From assembly GCA_900635465.1 (NCBI GenBank), contig LR134135.1, positions 806,001 to 870,000 of the forward strand: a stretch of 64,000 nucleotides of DNA. The letters run 5' to 3'. A program made the translations under genes and the position numbers. Source of the DNA: Lelliottia amnigena. GTDB taxonomy: Bacteria; Pseudomonadota; Gammaproteobacteria; Enterobacterales; Enterobacteriaceae. Below the pieces are notes generated by a model. It was not told the DNA's origin. It saw only the letters and a list, made by a program, of their open reading frames with translations, and did not search any database. Positions 34,241 to 44,997 of the stretch are shown piece by piece (within the stretch, counting starts at the first letter, position 1; every line of letters starts with the position of its first letter).

Positions 34241-35008
34241 ATGTGCGAATTGCTCGGGATGAGCGCCAATGTGCCAACCGATATCTGCTTTAGTTTCACC
34301 GGGCTGGTGCAGCGCGGTGGAGGAACCGGACCGCATAAAGACGGCTGGGGCATTACCTTCTACGAAGGCAAAGGCTGTCGCACGTTCAAAGATCCGCAGC
34401 CTAGTTTTAACTCCCCGATTGCCAAACTGGTGCAGGATTACCCGATAAAATCGTGCTCGGTCATCGCGCATATTCGTCAGGCGAATCGCGGTGAAGTGGC
34501 GCTGGAAAATACCCATCCCTTCACCCGTGAACTGTGGGGCCGCAACTGGACCTACGCGCACAACGGCCAACTAACGGGCTATAAAACGCTGGTGACGGGG
34601 AATTTCCGTCCTGTGGGGGAGACCGACAGTGAAAAGGCGTTTTGCTGGCTGCTGCATAAGCTTGCCGAGCGCTATCCGCGTACGCCGACCAACATGACCG
34701 CCGTGTTCAAATACATCGGCTCGCTGGCCTGTGAGCTGCGTGAGAAGGGCGTATTTAATATGCTGCTGTCGGATGGGCGCTACGTGATGGCGTTCTGTTC
34801 AACCAATCTGTTCTGGATAACGCGCCGCGCGCCGTTTGGCGTTGCGAAGCTGCTCGATCAGGATGTGGAAATTGATTTTCAAACGGAGACCACACCTAAC
34901 GATGTGGTCACGGTTATCGCCACTCAGCCACTGACGGGCAATGAAACCTGGCAAAAGATTATGCCAGGCGAGTGGGTCTTATTTTGTCTCGGGGACCGCG
35001 TAATTTGA
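34241..35008 (+). CDS. yafJ: Class II glutamine amidotransferase YafJ
   Basis: 255 residues. Cys2 is the Ntn nucleophile after removal of Met ([12 protein letters not shown]), with the class-II residues in HIRQANRG and YAHNGQL and the GETDSE loop. There is no synthetase domain; the acceptor is unknown. Strong GGAGGTGATGTATG start. It ends 30 bases inside the convergent yafK. Confidence 0.94.
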   Translation: MCELLGMSANVPTDICFSFTGLVQRGGGTGPHKDGWGITFYEGKGCRTFKDPQPSFNSPIAKLVQDYPIKSCSVIAHIRQANRGEVALENTHPFTRELWGRNWTYAHNGQLTGYKTLVTGNFRPVGETDSEKAFCWLLHKLAERYPRTPTNMTAVFKYIGSLACELREKGVFNMLLSDGRYVMAFCSTNLFWITRRAPFGVAKLLDQDVEIDFQTETTPNDVVTVIATQPLTGNETWQKIMPGEWVLFCLGDRVI

Positions 35009-35719
35009 CGCCAGCTGTGGATGGACGACTTCGTGGCTCAGCGGTTTGCTGACGATGTAGCGTCCATCTGCAACCGAAACGGTTGGCGGTTTATGCGTCT
35101 GCTCGAAGTAGTCATAGCCCGGTTTTAGCTGTTTCCAGAACTCCGAGTAGGTCGAGAACTTATGACGCTGCATGTTGGCATCCGTCATTCTGAACGGATA
35201 GATGCTCACCTGCACGCCCGCCTGACCAAACACCAGTGCGCCCGTCACAAACTGGAAAATTTCATCAATACCGCCGTCCGTCATGGCGTAACAGCCAATC
35301 GACACACAGGCACCGTGAATCATCAGGTATTTGCCGTCGTAACCGTGTGCACGGTCATAGGCATTCGGGAAGCCGATATTAATGGCTTTATAAAAGCGGC
35401 TGTCAGGTTTGAGCTGATTACGTTGAACGGTGTAGAACCCTTCAGGACTTTTGAAATCACCCTGACGCTGTTTCGGGCCCAACCCGCCGGAATAACTACA
35501 GATTTTGTAGCTATCAAGCAGCTGATATGTCTCGCCCATTTTGACAAATAGATCGAGTGTGCGTTCTTCCTTGAAGATCTGAATATAAACCGGTGATCCC
35601 ATTAACTGCTGTTTATATTCTTTACTGATTGGTGTTGTTGAACTGTTGCTACTTAATAGCCCAGCAAACGAAAGACACGGAATCAGAAGCATCGCAATGA
35701 ACAATGCGATTTTACGCAT
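34979..35719 (-). CDS. yafK: YkuD-family murein L,D-transpeptidase-like protein (DpaA/LdtF)
   Basis: 246 residues with a signal peptide ([20 protein letters not shown]) and an L,D-transpeptidase catalytic domain ending [12 protein letters not shown], which holds the catalytic Cys. E. coli DpaA (YafK) detaches Braun lipoprotein from peptidoglycan rather than making 3-3 links. ATG 35719 is chosen to match the family start; the frame is open 30 bases further. The 3' end overlaps the convergent yafJ. Confidence 0.93.
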   Translation of the reverse strand: MRKIALFIAMLLIPCLSFAGLLSSNSSTTPISKEYKQQLMGSPVYIQIFKEERTLDLFVKMGETYQLLDSYKICSYSGGLGPKQRQGDFKSPEGFYTVQRNQLKPDSRFYKAINIGFPNAYDRAHGYDGKYLMIHGACVSIGCYAMTDGGIDEIFQFVTGALVFGQAGVQVSIYPFRMTDANMQRHKFSTYSEFWKQLKPGYDYFEQTHKPPTVSVADGRYIVSKPLSHEVVHPQLASNYAVPETK

Positions 35720-35968
35720 ACTACAAGTTCCTTGATAAAGCCAAACCAACTTGCCAGGACGGCAAAAGAGACCCGAAATCAGAATTATCTGGATTAGGAG
35801 CGCTCACATTAGCATCGCTGAATTTTTTCGCAAGCGCGAAGCCATGAGTTTACAAAATAGTTTTATTTATACCGCATTCACGCCGGAATAACTGTAAGAA
35901 CAGTGTAAAAACGCGCCTTATTCGGACGATAGTCTGCGTCATAGAGTGCTTCTCAATGTTCAAACTTT

Positions 35969-35988
35969 TACTGTATACTTATCCAGTG
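35969..35988 (+). promoter_or_regulatory. LexA (SOS) box of dinB
   Basis: TACTGTATACTTATCCAGTG fits the CTG-N10-CAG core with an AT-rich centre, 18 bases before the dinB start. Confidence 0.9.
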
Positions 35989-36005
35989 ATGAGTGAGGGC
36001 TTACT

Positions 36006-37067
36006 ATGCGCAAAATAATCCATGTCGATATGGACTGCTTTTTTGCCGCAGTGGAGATGCGAGACAATCCGGCGCTGCGGGATGTCCCCATCGCGATTGG
36101 CGGTAGCCGCGTCAAGCGTGGCGTTATCAGCACCGCCAATTACCCGGCGCGCAAATTTGGCGTGCGCAGCGCGATGCCTACGGCGATGGCGCTCAAGCTC
36201 TGCCCTCATCTGATTTTGCTGCCCCGGCCGTTTCGATGCATATAAAGAAGCCTCGGTTCGTATTCAGGAAATCTTCTCCCGTTACACCTCGCTTATTGAA
36301 CCGCTGTCGCTGGACGAAGCCTATCTGGACGTGACGGACAGCGTGCACTGCCAAGGCTCCGCCACGCTAATGGCGCAGGCGATCCGCCAGACCATTTCTG
36401 ATGAACTGAATCTCACCGCCTCAGCCGGTATCGCGCCGGTAAAGTTTCTCGCCAAAATCGCCTCGGATCTCAACAAACCTAACGGTCCAGTACGTGATAA
36501 CGCCCGATGACGTTCCCCATTTTTTGAAAAGCTTGCCGCTGAGTAAAATCCCCGGCGTCGGCAAAGTCTCCGCCGCCAGGCTGGAAAACCTGGGGCTGCA
36601 CACCTGTGAAGACGTGCAGAAAAGCGACCTGGCGATGCTCCTGAAGCGTTTTGGTAAGTTTGGGCGCGTGCTCTGGGAGCGCAGTCAGGGGATCGACGCG
36701 CGCAGTATTAACAATGAACGCCTGCGAAAATCCGTGGGGGTCGAGCGCACGCTGGCAGAAGATATTCACGACTGGAGCGACTGCGAAACGATTATTGCCG
36801 AACAGCTTTATCCCGAGCTGGAACGACGGCTGGCAAAAGTGAAGCCGGATCTGCTGATTGCGCGCCCAGGGCGTTAAGCTGAAATTTAACGATTTCCAGC
36901 AAACCACGCAGGAACACGTCTGGCCGAAACTGAATAAAGACGATCTGATTGAGACGGCGAAAAAAGCCTGGCAAGAACGCCGCGCGGGAAGGGGAGTCAG
37001 GCTGGTGGGCCTGCATGTTACGCTGCTCGATCCGCAGCTGGAGCGGCAACTGGTGCTGGGGCTATAA
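36006..37067 (+). pseudogene. dinB: DNA polymerase IV, frame broken three times (probably consensus errors)
   Basis: Y-family translesion polymerase. It starts [20 protein letters not shown] and ends LERQLVLGL at 37067. Three extra Cs break the frame: the C4 at 36222-36225 (restores [13 protein letters not shown]), the CC at 36487-36488 (restores [11 protein letters not shown]), and the CCC at 36865-36867 (restores ARQGVKLKFNDF). With these removed the protein is about 352 residues with the catalytic DMDC and SLDEAYLD intact. All three are +1 in C runs and lie in a stretch dense with indels, so the gene is probably functional in the organism. yafN, yafO and yafP, which follow dinB in E. coli, are absent. 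Confidence 0.93.
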
Positions 37068-37070
37068 AAA

Positions 37071-37096
37071 GCCCGGTGGCGCTACGCTTACCGGGC
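37071..37096. repeat. REP (palindromic unit)
   Basis: GCCCGGTGGC...GCTTACCGGGC just after the dinB stop has the standard REP form. Confidence 0.8.
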
Positions 37097-37109
37097 CTGC
37101 GTTTTGGTT

Positions 37110-37146
37110 CCCTCTCCCTGTCGGAGAGGGCTGGGGTGAGGGTATC
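37110..37146 (+). repeat. Dispersed CCCTCTCCC-type palindromic repeat
   Basis: CCCTCTCCCTGTCGGAGAGG followed by GCTGGGGTGAGGGTATC. A second copy in opposite orientation lies at 61003-61039, with the same hairpin and tail. Confidence 0.75.
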
Positions 37147-37171
37147 AGACCGCACCCATCCCAGAAGAGAT

Positions 37172-38640
37172 TTACTTAGCCGGGATCGATTTCAGCAGTT
37201 CGGTCAGCAGCGTCCAGTAATGGCCCACGCTTTCAATATGAACCTGCTCATCCGGGGAGTGGTGGCCCGGTAATGGTCGGCCCCAATGGAAACCATGTCC
37301 ATATCCGGGTACGGTTTTTTGAACAGACCGCACTCCAGACCCGCGTGAATCACCTGAATGTTCGGCGTGCTGTTGAACAAACGCTGATAAGTTTCACGCA
37401 CCAGTGCCATCACCGGAGAGCTGGCGTCAGGCTGCCAGCCTGGGGTAGCTGCCTTTAGCGGACGTTTTCGCGCCAGACAGTTTGCCCAACGATTCCAGCA
37501 TGCTCACCACGTACTCTTTACCGCTGTCGATAAGAGAACGGATCAGGCAGATGATTTCTGCGCTGTCGTCGCTCATGGTTACAACGCCCACGTTCAGGGA
37601 CGTTTCCACCACGCCTTTCGCCACGTCGGAGTTGCGAATCACCCCGTTTGGCGTCGCGTTCAGCAACTGGACAAAGCTGTCGCGCGACTGTTTAGTCAGT
37701 GCCGCTTTATCACTGGATACGGCTTCCAGAACCACGGTCAGATTTTTCTCTTTCGCGGCCAGTTCGTTTTTCAGGATATCCAGATAATCCGTCGACAGGT
37801 TTTTCAGCGCATCGACTTTATCCGCAGCAATGGCAACGGTCGCGAAGGCTTCACGCGGGATCGCGTTACGCAGCGTACCGCCGTTGAAATCCACCAGACG
37901 CAGATCCAGTTCGTCCGCATGACCCGCCAGGAAGCGCGCCCAGCAGTTTGGTTGGCATTGCCCAGGCCCAGGTGAATATCGCCGCCGGAGTGACCGCCTT
38001 TCAGGCCCTTCAGCGTCAGCCTTGAAGGTCTGGAAACCGGCCGGAACCGCTTCACGGGACAGCGGCAGGGTAGAGATAAAATCAATCCCGCCCGCGCAAC
38101 CCATGGTAGATCTCACCTTCTTCTTCGGAGTCGGTATTGATCAGGATATCCGCCTGCAGCCAGTTGGCCTGCAAACCAAATGCGCCGTCCATGCCCGCTT
38201 CTTCGGTCATGGTCAGCAGCACTTCCAGCGGACCGTGTTCAACGCGATCGTCGGCCAGCACGGCCCAGCGCAGATGCCATACCGATACCGTTGTCCGCGC
38301 CCCAGCGTTGTCCCCGCCGCGCTTTGATCCACTCGCCATCAATGTACGGCAGAATAGGATCTTTGGTGAAGTCGTGTTCGGTGTCGTTGTTCTTCTGCGG
38401 AACCATGTCCAGGTGCGCCTGAAGCACAACCGGTTTGCGGTTTTCCATCCCCTGCGGTAGCCGCTTTACGAATCAGAATATTGCCAACCTGATCGCGTTC
38501 CGCGTGCAGGCCTTTTTCCTTCGCCCAGCCCATAATATGTTCGGCAAGCTGTTCTTCGTGATAGGACGGGTGAGAATGGAACAGATTTTGGCAAAAATAT
38601 CCCACAGCGGCTGTGGAGATAATTGAGACAGTTCAGACAC
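37172..38640 (-). pseudogene. pepD: Aminoacyl-histidine dipeptidase, about a dozen frame breaks
   Basis: M20-type zinc dipeptidase, normally 485 residues. A GTG start at 38640 gives [20 protein letters not shown], and the end IPAK-TAA is at 37172. The protein can be followed end to end only by switching frame at about 38573 (missing G), 38450, 38300 and 38315, 38265, 38105, 38021, 37950 (two sites), 37443, 37281 and 37260, nearly all single extra G or C. Conserved parts between the breaks are clean ([63 protein letters not shown]). That many indels with no missense decay points to poor consensus, not to a real pseudogene. Confidence 0.93.
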
Positions 38641-38902
38641 GATGAGTCTCCTTGTCGTGGCGCTGCAACAAGCTTGCAGGTCACAGGGTTAGCAGATTAA
38701 TAGTCACCACAAGTCGGGCTTTGCGAGATAAGGTCGAGAATACCACTTTCTCCGTCTGCTGCTAGCATAATGGCAAGTAAAAACTCCGGCCAGCGCCGCT
38801 TAATACTGGTTTTTAGCGCGTCAGATCTCTATATATCTCGCGCACCTATTTCCCCCCTCGAACACTTTTTAAGCCGTATATACACAGGCTGGGACACTTC
38901 AC

Positions 38903-39360
38903 ATGAGCGAAAAATACGTCGTCACCTGGGACATGTTGCAGATTCACGCCCGCAAGCTGGCCGCGCGACTGATGCCTTCTGAACAGTGGAAAGGCATTAT
39001 TGCCGTTAGCCGTGGCGGTCTGGTGCTGGCGCACTGCTGGCGCGTGAACTGGGTATTCGTCATGTTGATACCGTTTGCATCTCCAGCTATGACCACGATA
39101 ACCAGCGTGAGCTGACCGTGCTGAAACGCGCTGAAGGCGATGGCGAAGGCTTTATCGTGATTGACGATCTGGTCGACACCGGCGGTACTGCCGTTGCGAT
39201 CCGCGACATGTATCCAAAAGCGCATTTCGTGACGATTTTCGCCAAACCTGCCGGGCAGCCGCTGGTCGACGATTACGTTATCGATATCCCGCAGGATACC
39301 TGGATTGAACAGCCATGGGATATGGGCGTGGTCTTCGTACCGCCGATTTCAGGCCGTTAA
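38903..39360 (+). CDS. gpt: Xanthine-guanine phosphoribosyltransferase (frame broken once)
   Basis: Purine salvage enzyme, 152 residues when repaired. The N-terminal part reads to VSRGGLV. One C is missing near 39026; restoring it gives [20 protein letters not shown], and the following frame has the PRPP motif [20 protein letters not shown] and ends FVPPISGR. It is divergent from pepD across 260 bp. Confidence 0.93.
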
Positions 39361-39380
39361 TACCGCATCGATATAATTTT

Positions 39381-39408
39381 AACGCCCGGTGATGCCGGGC
39401 GTTGTTTT
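39381..39408 (+). terminator. gpt terminator
   Basis: AACGCCCGG TGATG CCGGGCGTT then GTTTTA. Confidence 0.85.
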
Positions 39409-39468
39409 ATTTAGCCTGCGCCGCGTTACAATAGCCGCTATGACACGTCATCATGGAGGCAGAGCGCA

Positions 39469-40713
39469 ATGACTCAGGCGAATCTCAGCGAAACCCTGTT
39501 CAAACCCCGTTTCAAGCACCCGGAAACGTCGACGCTGGTGCGTCGTTTCAATCCCGGCACTCAGCCCGCAGTTCAGTCCGCCCTGGATGGCAAAACCGTG
39601 CCGCACTGGTATCGCATGATCAACCGCCTGATGTGGATTTGGCGCGGTATTGATGCGCGTGAGATCCTCGAAGTCCAGGCGCGCATCGTCATGAGCGAAG
39701 CTGACCGTACCGACAGTGAACTTTACGATACCGTTGTGGGGTATCGTGGCGGAAACTGGATCTACGAGTGGGCCACGCAGGCGATGGTCTGGCAGCAAAA
39801 GGCGACGCAGGAGCCAGATCAAACCCTCAGCGGACAACACTGGCTGCATGCCGCCAACCTCTACAGCATCGCCGCCTATCCCCATCTCAAAGGCGATGAC
39901 CTGGCAGAACAAGCGCAGGCGTTGGCCAATCGCGCTTATGAAGAAGCGGCACAGCGACTACCTTGCAACATGCGTGAAATCGAATTCGCCATCCCCGGTG
40001 GTGCATCGGTAACCGGATTCTTGCATATGCCGCCCGGCGAGGGCCCGTTCCCGACGGTGCTGATGTGCGGCGGTCTCGACTCCCTGCAAATTGACTATTA
40101 CAGTCTGTTTGAGCGTTACTTCGCACCAAAAGGGATCGCGATGCTGACGTTGGACATGCCGTCGATCGGGTTTTCATCGAAATGGAAACTGACGCAAGAT
40201 TCCAGTTTGCTGCACCAGCATGCGCTCAAAGCGCTCGAGAATATTCCGTGGGTGGATCACACCCGTGTGGCGGCATTTGGCTTCCGGTTTGGGGCAAACG
40301 TCGCGGTGCGCCTGGCGTATCTTGAGTCGTCCCGTCTGAAAGCGGTCGCATGTCTTGGGCCTGTTGTCCATGCTTTGCTCAGCGAGCCGCAGCGTCAGGG
40401 AAGCGTGCCTGAAATGTATCTGGACGTCCTGGCAAGCCGGCTTGGCATGCATGATGCATCGGATGAAGCGCTGCGCGTAGAACTGAACCGTTACTCGTTA
40501 AAAACGCAGGGGTTATTGGGGCGTCGTTGTCCCACGCCAATGATGTCAGGTTTCTGGAAAAATGACCCCTTCAGCCCTGAAGAAGAATCGCGTTTAATCA
40601 CGTCGTCATCTTCGGATGGCAAACTGCTGGAGATCCCCTTCAGTCCGGTGTATCAGAATTTTGACAAAGGCCTGAAAGAGATTACACGCTGGATCACGCA
40701 GAGATTGTGTTAA
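39469..40713 (+). CDS. frsA: FrsA (fermentation/respiration switch) alpha/beta-hydrolase-fold protein
   Basis: 414 residues, co-linear with E. coli FrsA (Yaf[21 protein letters not shown] to [10 protein letters not shown]). The C-terminal half is an alpha/beta hydrolase fold; the position of the usual nucleophile elbow reads GFRFGANVA, lacking the GxSxG serine, as known for this family. FrsA was described as a partner of PTS enzyme IIA-Glc that promotes fermentation. The same order gpt-frsA-crl is found in E. coli. Confidence 0.95.
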   Translation: MTQANLSETLFKPRFKHPETSTLVRRFNPGTQPAVQSALDGKTVPHWYRMINRLMWIWRGIDAREILEVQARIVMSEADRTDSELYDTVVGYRGGNWIYEWATQAMVWQQKATQEPDQTLSGQHWLHAANLYSIAAYPHLKGDDLAEQAQALANRAYEEAAQRLPCNMREIEFAIPGGASVTGFLHMPPGEGPFPTVLMCGGLDSLQIDYYSLFERYFAPKGIAMLTLDMPSIGFSSKWKLTQDSSLLHQHALKALENIPWVDHTRVAAFGFRFGANVAVRLAYLESSRLKAVACLGPVVHALLSEPQRQGSVPEMYLDVLASRLGMHDASDEALRVELNRYSLKTQGLLGRRCPTPMMSGFWKNDPFSPEEESRLITSSSSDGKLLEIPFSPVYQNFDKGLKEITRWITQRLC

Positions 40714-40770
40714 GAGATTGCTAAATTTTGATGGTTTGGTAAAACAGTGGACTGACAAAAGGAGATCGCA

Positions 40771-41172
40771 ATGACGTTACCGAGTGGACACCCGAAAAGC
40801 AGACTGATTAAGAAGTTCATGGCTCTGGGCCCGTACATCCGTGAAGAGCAGTGTGAAGAGAATCGCTTTTTTTTCGACTGCCTGGCTGTATGCGTCAATG
40901 TGCAACCCGCGCCAGAAGAGCGTGAATTCTGGGGTTGGTGGATGGAAATGGAAGCCGAAGAAAAACGCTTCACCTACACCTATCATTTTGGTTTGTTCAA
41001 TAAAGCGGGCCACTGGCAAGCGACAACCATCAAGGATAAGGAAGTCGTCGAGCGTCTGGAGCAAACCCTGCGCGGATTCCATGAAAAAGCGCGCGCTTTG
41101 CTGGAGACCTTTGAGCTTAAGCTTGAACCTGCAGATGATTTTACCAACCAGAAGATCAAACTTTCCGCCTGA
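40771..41172 (+). CDS. crl: Sigma-S assembly factor Crl
   Basis: 133 residues, the E. coli length. Recognisable by [40 protein letters not shown] and the tail [13 protein letters not shown]. It favours sigma-S holoenzyme formation. Strong AAAGGAGATCGCAATG start. Confidence 0.96.
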   Translation: MTLPSGHPKSRLIKKFMALGPYIREEQCEENRFFFDCLAVCVNVQPAPEEREFWGWWMEMEAEEKRFTYTYHFGLFNKAGHWQATTIKDKEVVERLEQTLRGFHEKARALLETFELKLEPADDFTNQKIKLSA

Positions 41173-41181
41173 ATAACGTAT

Positions 41182-41213
41182 AAAACCCGGCCGCCCTTGC
41201 GCCGGGTTTTATT
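41182..41213 (+). terminator. crl terminator
   Basis: AAAACCCGGC / GCCGGGTTTT with a 9-base loop. Confidence 0.88.
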
Positions 41214-41780
41214 TATCGCCCCTGATGCCCGCAGAATTCCCCCAGCACACACGCTATTAATGCTTTCCCTTACGGCATATACGATGTGGAGACCGTTAAT
41301 AAAGATAATTGTACAGCGTGAATGAAGATGCATTATCTTCTTATTGTGTCCAGAAAATAAGTGTGTATATCTGGATAAAAAATATTTCCTCTTCGTTATT
41401 AGCCACTCGGCATTTCACCCAAACAATAGTAAGAAGCCTTTTTGTCTTATCTCATTAAAATCAAAAACTTGCAGTATTGTTCGCTGGTTATTATTAATTC
41501 GCATAAAAATGCCGGTTCATTCTTTCTAAAAGGTAGGTGTTTGATGTCATTGCGAACTTTAAGACTGTGGGGTTAAATGACACATTTAGACTCGTCATTT
41601 TGCACGCAATAATATGCCCTGGCCGATGTAGAAGACCGTTGCACAATGTCTGGACTCATTATTTGGAGAGTGATATTTAAAATAAGACATTCATGAGGGT
41701 AATATGTCTTTAAATACGATGTAGAGGCTTTGTGTAGTCTCCAGTGTTTACTTTATACAGAACATACAAGGATGAATAAA
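41214..41780. other. AT-rich upstream region of the pilin-like gene
   Basis: About 570 bp, clearly more AT-rich than its neighbours and free of plausible genes. It must hold the promoter of the next gene. The length and composition suit H-NS-type silencing, but I see no specific operator. Confidence 0.5.
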
Positions 41781-42323
41781 ATGGGAAAAAGTATTCTTAA
41801 CCTGGCATTATCCACTTTTTTACTGGCGGGTTTTGCGCATGCGGAAGATACCTCATCGACACTTGCCATTACCGGGTCAGTTACCGATAACATATCTAAA
41901 GATTGTGGGATTAATATCAATCAAAACACGTTTATGATTTCGGAAAGTATGAAAGATGTTATTGACCAGGGGACGGAAACGTTTGACGGAACCGGGCAAG
42001 CCCTTAATTTTTATTTTACGGGTGGCGAGGAATGCATAGCCATGGCAACGAACGGCAGGCTCGCTTATCGCCTGACTGGAACAGCAGATAATGCCGACGG
42101 GACAGCCCTGGTGAACATGGACGTTTCGCAAACTCGCGCTAAAGGCTTAGGTATTGGTCTTTATGACAAAGACCATAAACTTTTTCCCATAAACAAAGAA
42201 TTAATGATCGCATCACCCATCCGCGTTGAAGCGATAAACTTTGCTATTGTTAAACTCACGGGGCAGGAAGCCGTACCAGGAACGCTTCACGCGGCAATGA
42301 CTATCAATATTGAGCGTCTGTGA
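41781..42323 (+). CDS. Orphan type-1-fimbrial-like exported protein
   Basis: About 180 residues. Signal peptide MGKSILNLALSTFLLAGFAHA then EDTSS. Two cysteines spaced as in chaperone-usher pilins (KDCGININ and EECIAMATN), a GLGIGLYDKDHKLFPINK strand like the pilin GIGIQ motif, and a terminal beta-strand HAAMTINIERL. ATG 41781 has AAGGA 8 bases upstream; the ATG at 41772 is the alternative. No usher or chaperone gene is nearby, so it is either a stray subunit using another system's usher or a non-pilin with the same fold. Its base composition differs from crl and proB. Confidence 0.7.
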   Translation: MGKSILNLALSTFLLAGFAHAEDTSSTLAITGSVTDNISKDCGININQNTFMISESMKDVIDQGTETFDGTGQALNFYFTGGEECIAMATNGRLAYRLTGTADNADGTALVNMDVSQTRAKGLGIGLYDKDHKLFPINKELMIASPIRVEAINFAIVKLTGQEAVPGTLHAAMTINIERL

Positions 42324-42483
42324 AAGTCATGTTCACTACGTGTCGTTGAGTGAAGGCTGGCAACAGGGCAACGGATAAACCGTATGAACGTATGGGTTCT
42401 GCATCTAATCTAAAAAATACGGTTCAACTCAGCCTGTGGCGTTGAAAGTCGAAGATGACACGCTCTGTTAAAATTATGCAATA

Positions 42484-42514
42484 AAAAACCCGGCCACCGT
42501 CGTGCCGGGTTTTT
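42484..42514. terminator. Terminator between the pilin-like gene and phoE
   Basis: AAAAACCCGGC / GCCGGGTTTTT with A and T runs on both sides; bidirectional, mainly for phoE. Confidence 0.88.
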
Positions 42515-42526
42515 CATATTTGAATA

Positions 42527-43579
42527 TTAGAACTGGTAGGTCATACCAAGCGCGACGATGTCATCGCTGTTCACACCCAGTTTATTGTCGTCGTCGAGTT
42601 GGTTGATTTTATAATCAACAAATGCGGACATATTTTTGTTGAAATAATAGGTCGCGCCAACGTCGATGTATTTGACCAGATCTTCATCGCCAACACCTTC
42701 AATATCCTTGCCTTTCGACTGGACGTAACCCAGGGATGGGCGCAGACCAAAGTCAAACTGATATTGCGCGACCACTTCGAAGTTCTGCGCTTTATTTGCA
42801 AAACCACCTGAAATAGGCGTCATATTGCGCGTTTCAGAATACATCGCGGCCAGGTAAATATCGTTCGCGTCATATTTCAGACCTGTTGCCCAGGCTTCCG
42901 CTTTTTTGCCCTCGCCACGCGCCTGCAGGTTCTGGTCGTCAGTACGGTCAGAGCTTGTGTAGGCACCGCTAACGGCGAAATCGCTGCCACCGAAATCATA
43001 AGTCAGAGAGGTACCAAAGCCGTCGCCATTCTGTTTTTTGACGTCACGATCTTCGTTTTTACCCTGATATTGCAGAGTCATATCCAGGCCATCAATCACG
43101 CCGAAGAAATCGGTATTGCGGTATGTCGCAAGACCAGACGCGCGTTTGGTCATAAAGTTATCGGTCTGAGCGGAAGAGTCACCGCCGAATTCCGGGAACA
43201 TATCGGTCCAGGCTTCCACGTCATACAGCGCGCCCAGGTTACGTCCGTAATCCAGGGAACCGAAGTCTTTTAATTTAAGGCCAGCAAATGCCAGACGGGT
43301 TTTCTGCGTGGAATCGCTCTCGGCTTTGTTACCTGAGAATTCTGCTTCCCAGCGACCGTAACCGGTCAGCTGATCGTTAATTTGCGTTTCACCTTTGAAG
43401 CCAAAACGAACGTAGGTCTGGTCACCGTCTTTAGCATCATTATCACTGATATAATGCATGGCTTTAACTTTGCCGTACACGTCCAGTTTGTTTCCGTTTT
43501 TATTATAAACTTCGGCTGCCTGTACGGATGCGGATGCGACAACGCTCATTACCACTAATGCCAGAGTGCTCTTTTTCAT
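42527..43579 (-). CDS. phoE: Outer-membrane phosphoporin PhoE
   Basis: This 350-residue trimeric porin is induced by phosphate starvation. The signal is [26 protein letters not shown]. The barrel sequence follows E. coli PhoE closely ([20 protein letters not shown], the L3 constriction loop) and ends with the BAM-recognised MTYQF. ATG 43579 has AGGA 7 bases upstream; a TTG six bases earlier is in frame but not expected. It is divergent from proB. Confidence 0.95.
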   Translation of the reverse strand: MKKSTLALVVMSVVASASVQAAEVYNKNGNKLDVYGKVKAMHYISDNDAKDGDQTYVRFGFKGETQINDQLTGYGRWEAEFSGNKAESDSTQKTRLAFAGLKLKDFGSLDYGRNLGALYDVEAWTDMFPEFGGDSSAQTDNFMTKRASGLATYRNTDFFGVIDGLDMTLQYQGKNEDRDVKKQNGDGFGTSLTYDFGGSDFAVSGAYTSSDRTDDQNLQARGEGKKAEAWATGLKYDANDIYLAAMYSETRNMTPISGGFANKAQNFEVVAQYQFDFGLRPSLGYVQSKGKDIEGVGDEDLVKYIDVGATYYFNKNMSAFVDYKINQLDDDNKLGVNSDDIVALGMTYQF

Positions 43580-43677
43580 TTTCAATCCTGATATTTTTAA
43601 AACGCGCTAATATTCGCTGAGCAATAAGATTCGGCTCATTACCCCGTGAAAAACAGGATGGTTTTTATCGTCCGGGG

Positions 43678-43695
43678 ATGAACGTTTTATGACAA
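43678..43695 (-). promoter_or_regulatory. Pho box upstream of phoE
   Basis: On the minus strand TTGTCATAAAACGTTCAT matches the PhoB box CTGTCATAWAWCTGTCAY in most positions. GATAAA, a possible -10, follows 11 bases downstream. The box lies about 100 bases before phoE. Confidence 0.8.
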
Positions 43696-43883
43696 AGTAA
43701 GAATATGTTTAAAAAAGTCACATTTATTTTTTCGGTAATAAAAATGTCAACATCTGCCGCTACGCTTCCTGATCCCGCACAACAAATTATCGTGCTTTGT
43801 GCTATGGCAGTTGGCAACGGCGCTGAGTCCTGTTAAAACGTCTGATTACATCATTTTCCCTTATTGTTGAATGGCAGAGAATC

Positions 43884-44987
43884 ATGAGTGACAGCCAGAC
43901 GCTGGTGGTAAAACTCGGTACCAGTGTTTTAACAGGCGGATCGCGCCGCCTCAATCGCGCCCATATTGTTGAACTTGTCCGCCAGTGCGCACAGCTTCAT
44001 GCCGCAGGTCACCGTATCGTGATCGTCACATCCGGGGCGATTGCTGCCGGACGTGAACATCTGGGATACCCCGAATTGCCCGCGACGATCGCCTCCAAAC
44101 AGCTGCTGGCCGCCGTGGGACAAAGCCGACTGATTCAACTGTGGGAACAGCTGTTCTCAATCTATGGCATTCACGTGGGGCAGATGCTGTTAACCCGTGC
44201 AGATATGGAAGATCGTGAGCGTTTCCTGAACGCGCGCGACACCCTGCGGGCGCTGCTCGATAACAATATCGTTCCGGTGATCAACGAGAACGATGCCGTC
44301 GCGACGGCGGAAATCAAAGTCGGCGATAACGATAATCTCTCCGCGCTGGCAGCGATCCTTGCGGGTGCCGATAAGCTGCTGCTGCTCACGGATCAGCAGG
44401 GCTTATTCACCGCCGATCCGCGCAACAATCCGCAGGCCGAGCTGATAAAAGACGTTCACGGTATTGATGACGCGCTGCGCGCCATCGCCGGAGACAGCGT
44501 ATCGGGTTTGGGCACCGGCGGCATGGGCACGAAATTACAGGCCGCTGACGTCGCGTGTCGCGCCGGTATCGACACGATTATCGCTGCGGGCAGCCGTCCG
44601 GGAGTGATTGGCGACGTGATGGAAGGTATTTCCGTTGGCACGCGTTTCCACGCCGAAGCCACGCCATTGGAAAACCGTAAACGCTGGATCTTTGGTGCGC
44701 CGCCTGCCGGTGAAATCACTGTTGATGAAGGTGCCACCGCCGCAATTCTGGAAAGAGGGAGCTCATTGCTTCCGAAAGGGATTAAAAGCGTGACAGGTAA
44801 CTTCTCCCGTGGTGAAGTGATTCGTATCTGTAACCTTGAAGGACGCGACATCGCTCACGGCGTGACGCGCTATAACAGTGACGCGCTGCGCCGTATTGCC
44901 GGCCATCACTCACAACAAATTGACGCCATTCTGGGCTACGAATACGGTCCGGTCGCTGTGCATCGCGACGATATGATTATTCGCTAA
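43884..44987 (+). CDS. proB: Glutamate 5-kinase
   Basis: This 367-residue enzyme catalyses the first step of proline synthesis and is feedback-inhibited by proline. Amino-acid-kinase domain ([48 protein letters not shown]), then a C-terminal PUA domain (from about residue 275). It is followed by proA after 10 bp. Confidence 0.97.
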   Translation: MSDSQTLVVKLGTSVLTGGSRRLNRAHIVELVRQCAQLHAAGHRIVIVTSGAIAAGREHLGYPELPATIASKQLLAAVGQSRLIQLWEQLFSIYGIHVGQMLLTRADMEDRERFLNARDTLRALLDNNIVPVINENDAVATAEIKVGDNDNLSALAAILAGADKLLLLTDQQGLFTADPRNNPQAELIKDVHGIDDALRAIAGDSVSGLGTGGMGTKLQAADVACRAGIDTIIAAGSRPGVIGDVMEGISVGTRFHAEATPLENRKRWIFGAPPAGEITVDEGATAAILERGSSLLPKGIKSVTGNFSRGEVIRICNLEGRDIAHGVTRYNSDALRRIAGHHSQQIDAILGYEYGPVAVHRDDMIIR

Positions 44988-44997
44988 GGAGCCAAAC

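Noticed and set aside
41344..41529. 61-codon plus-strand frame in AT-rich DNA
   Set aside because: No ribosome site; composition is that of random AT-rich sequence.
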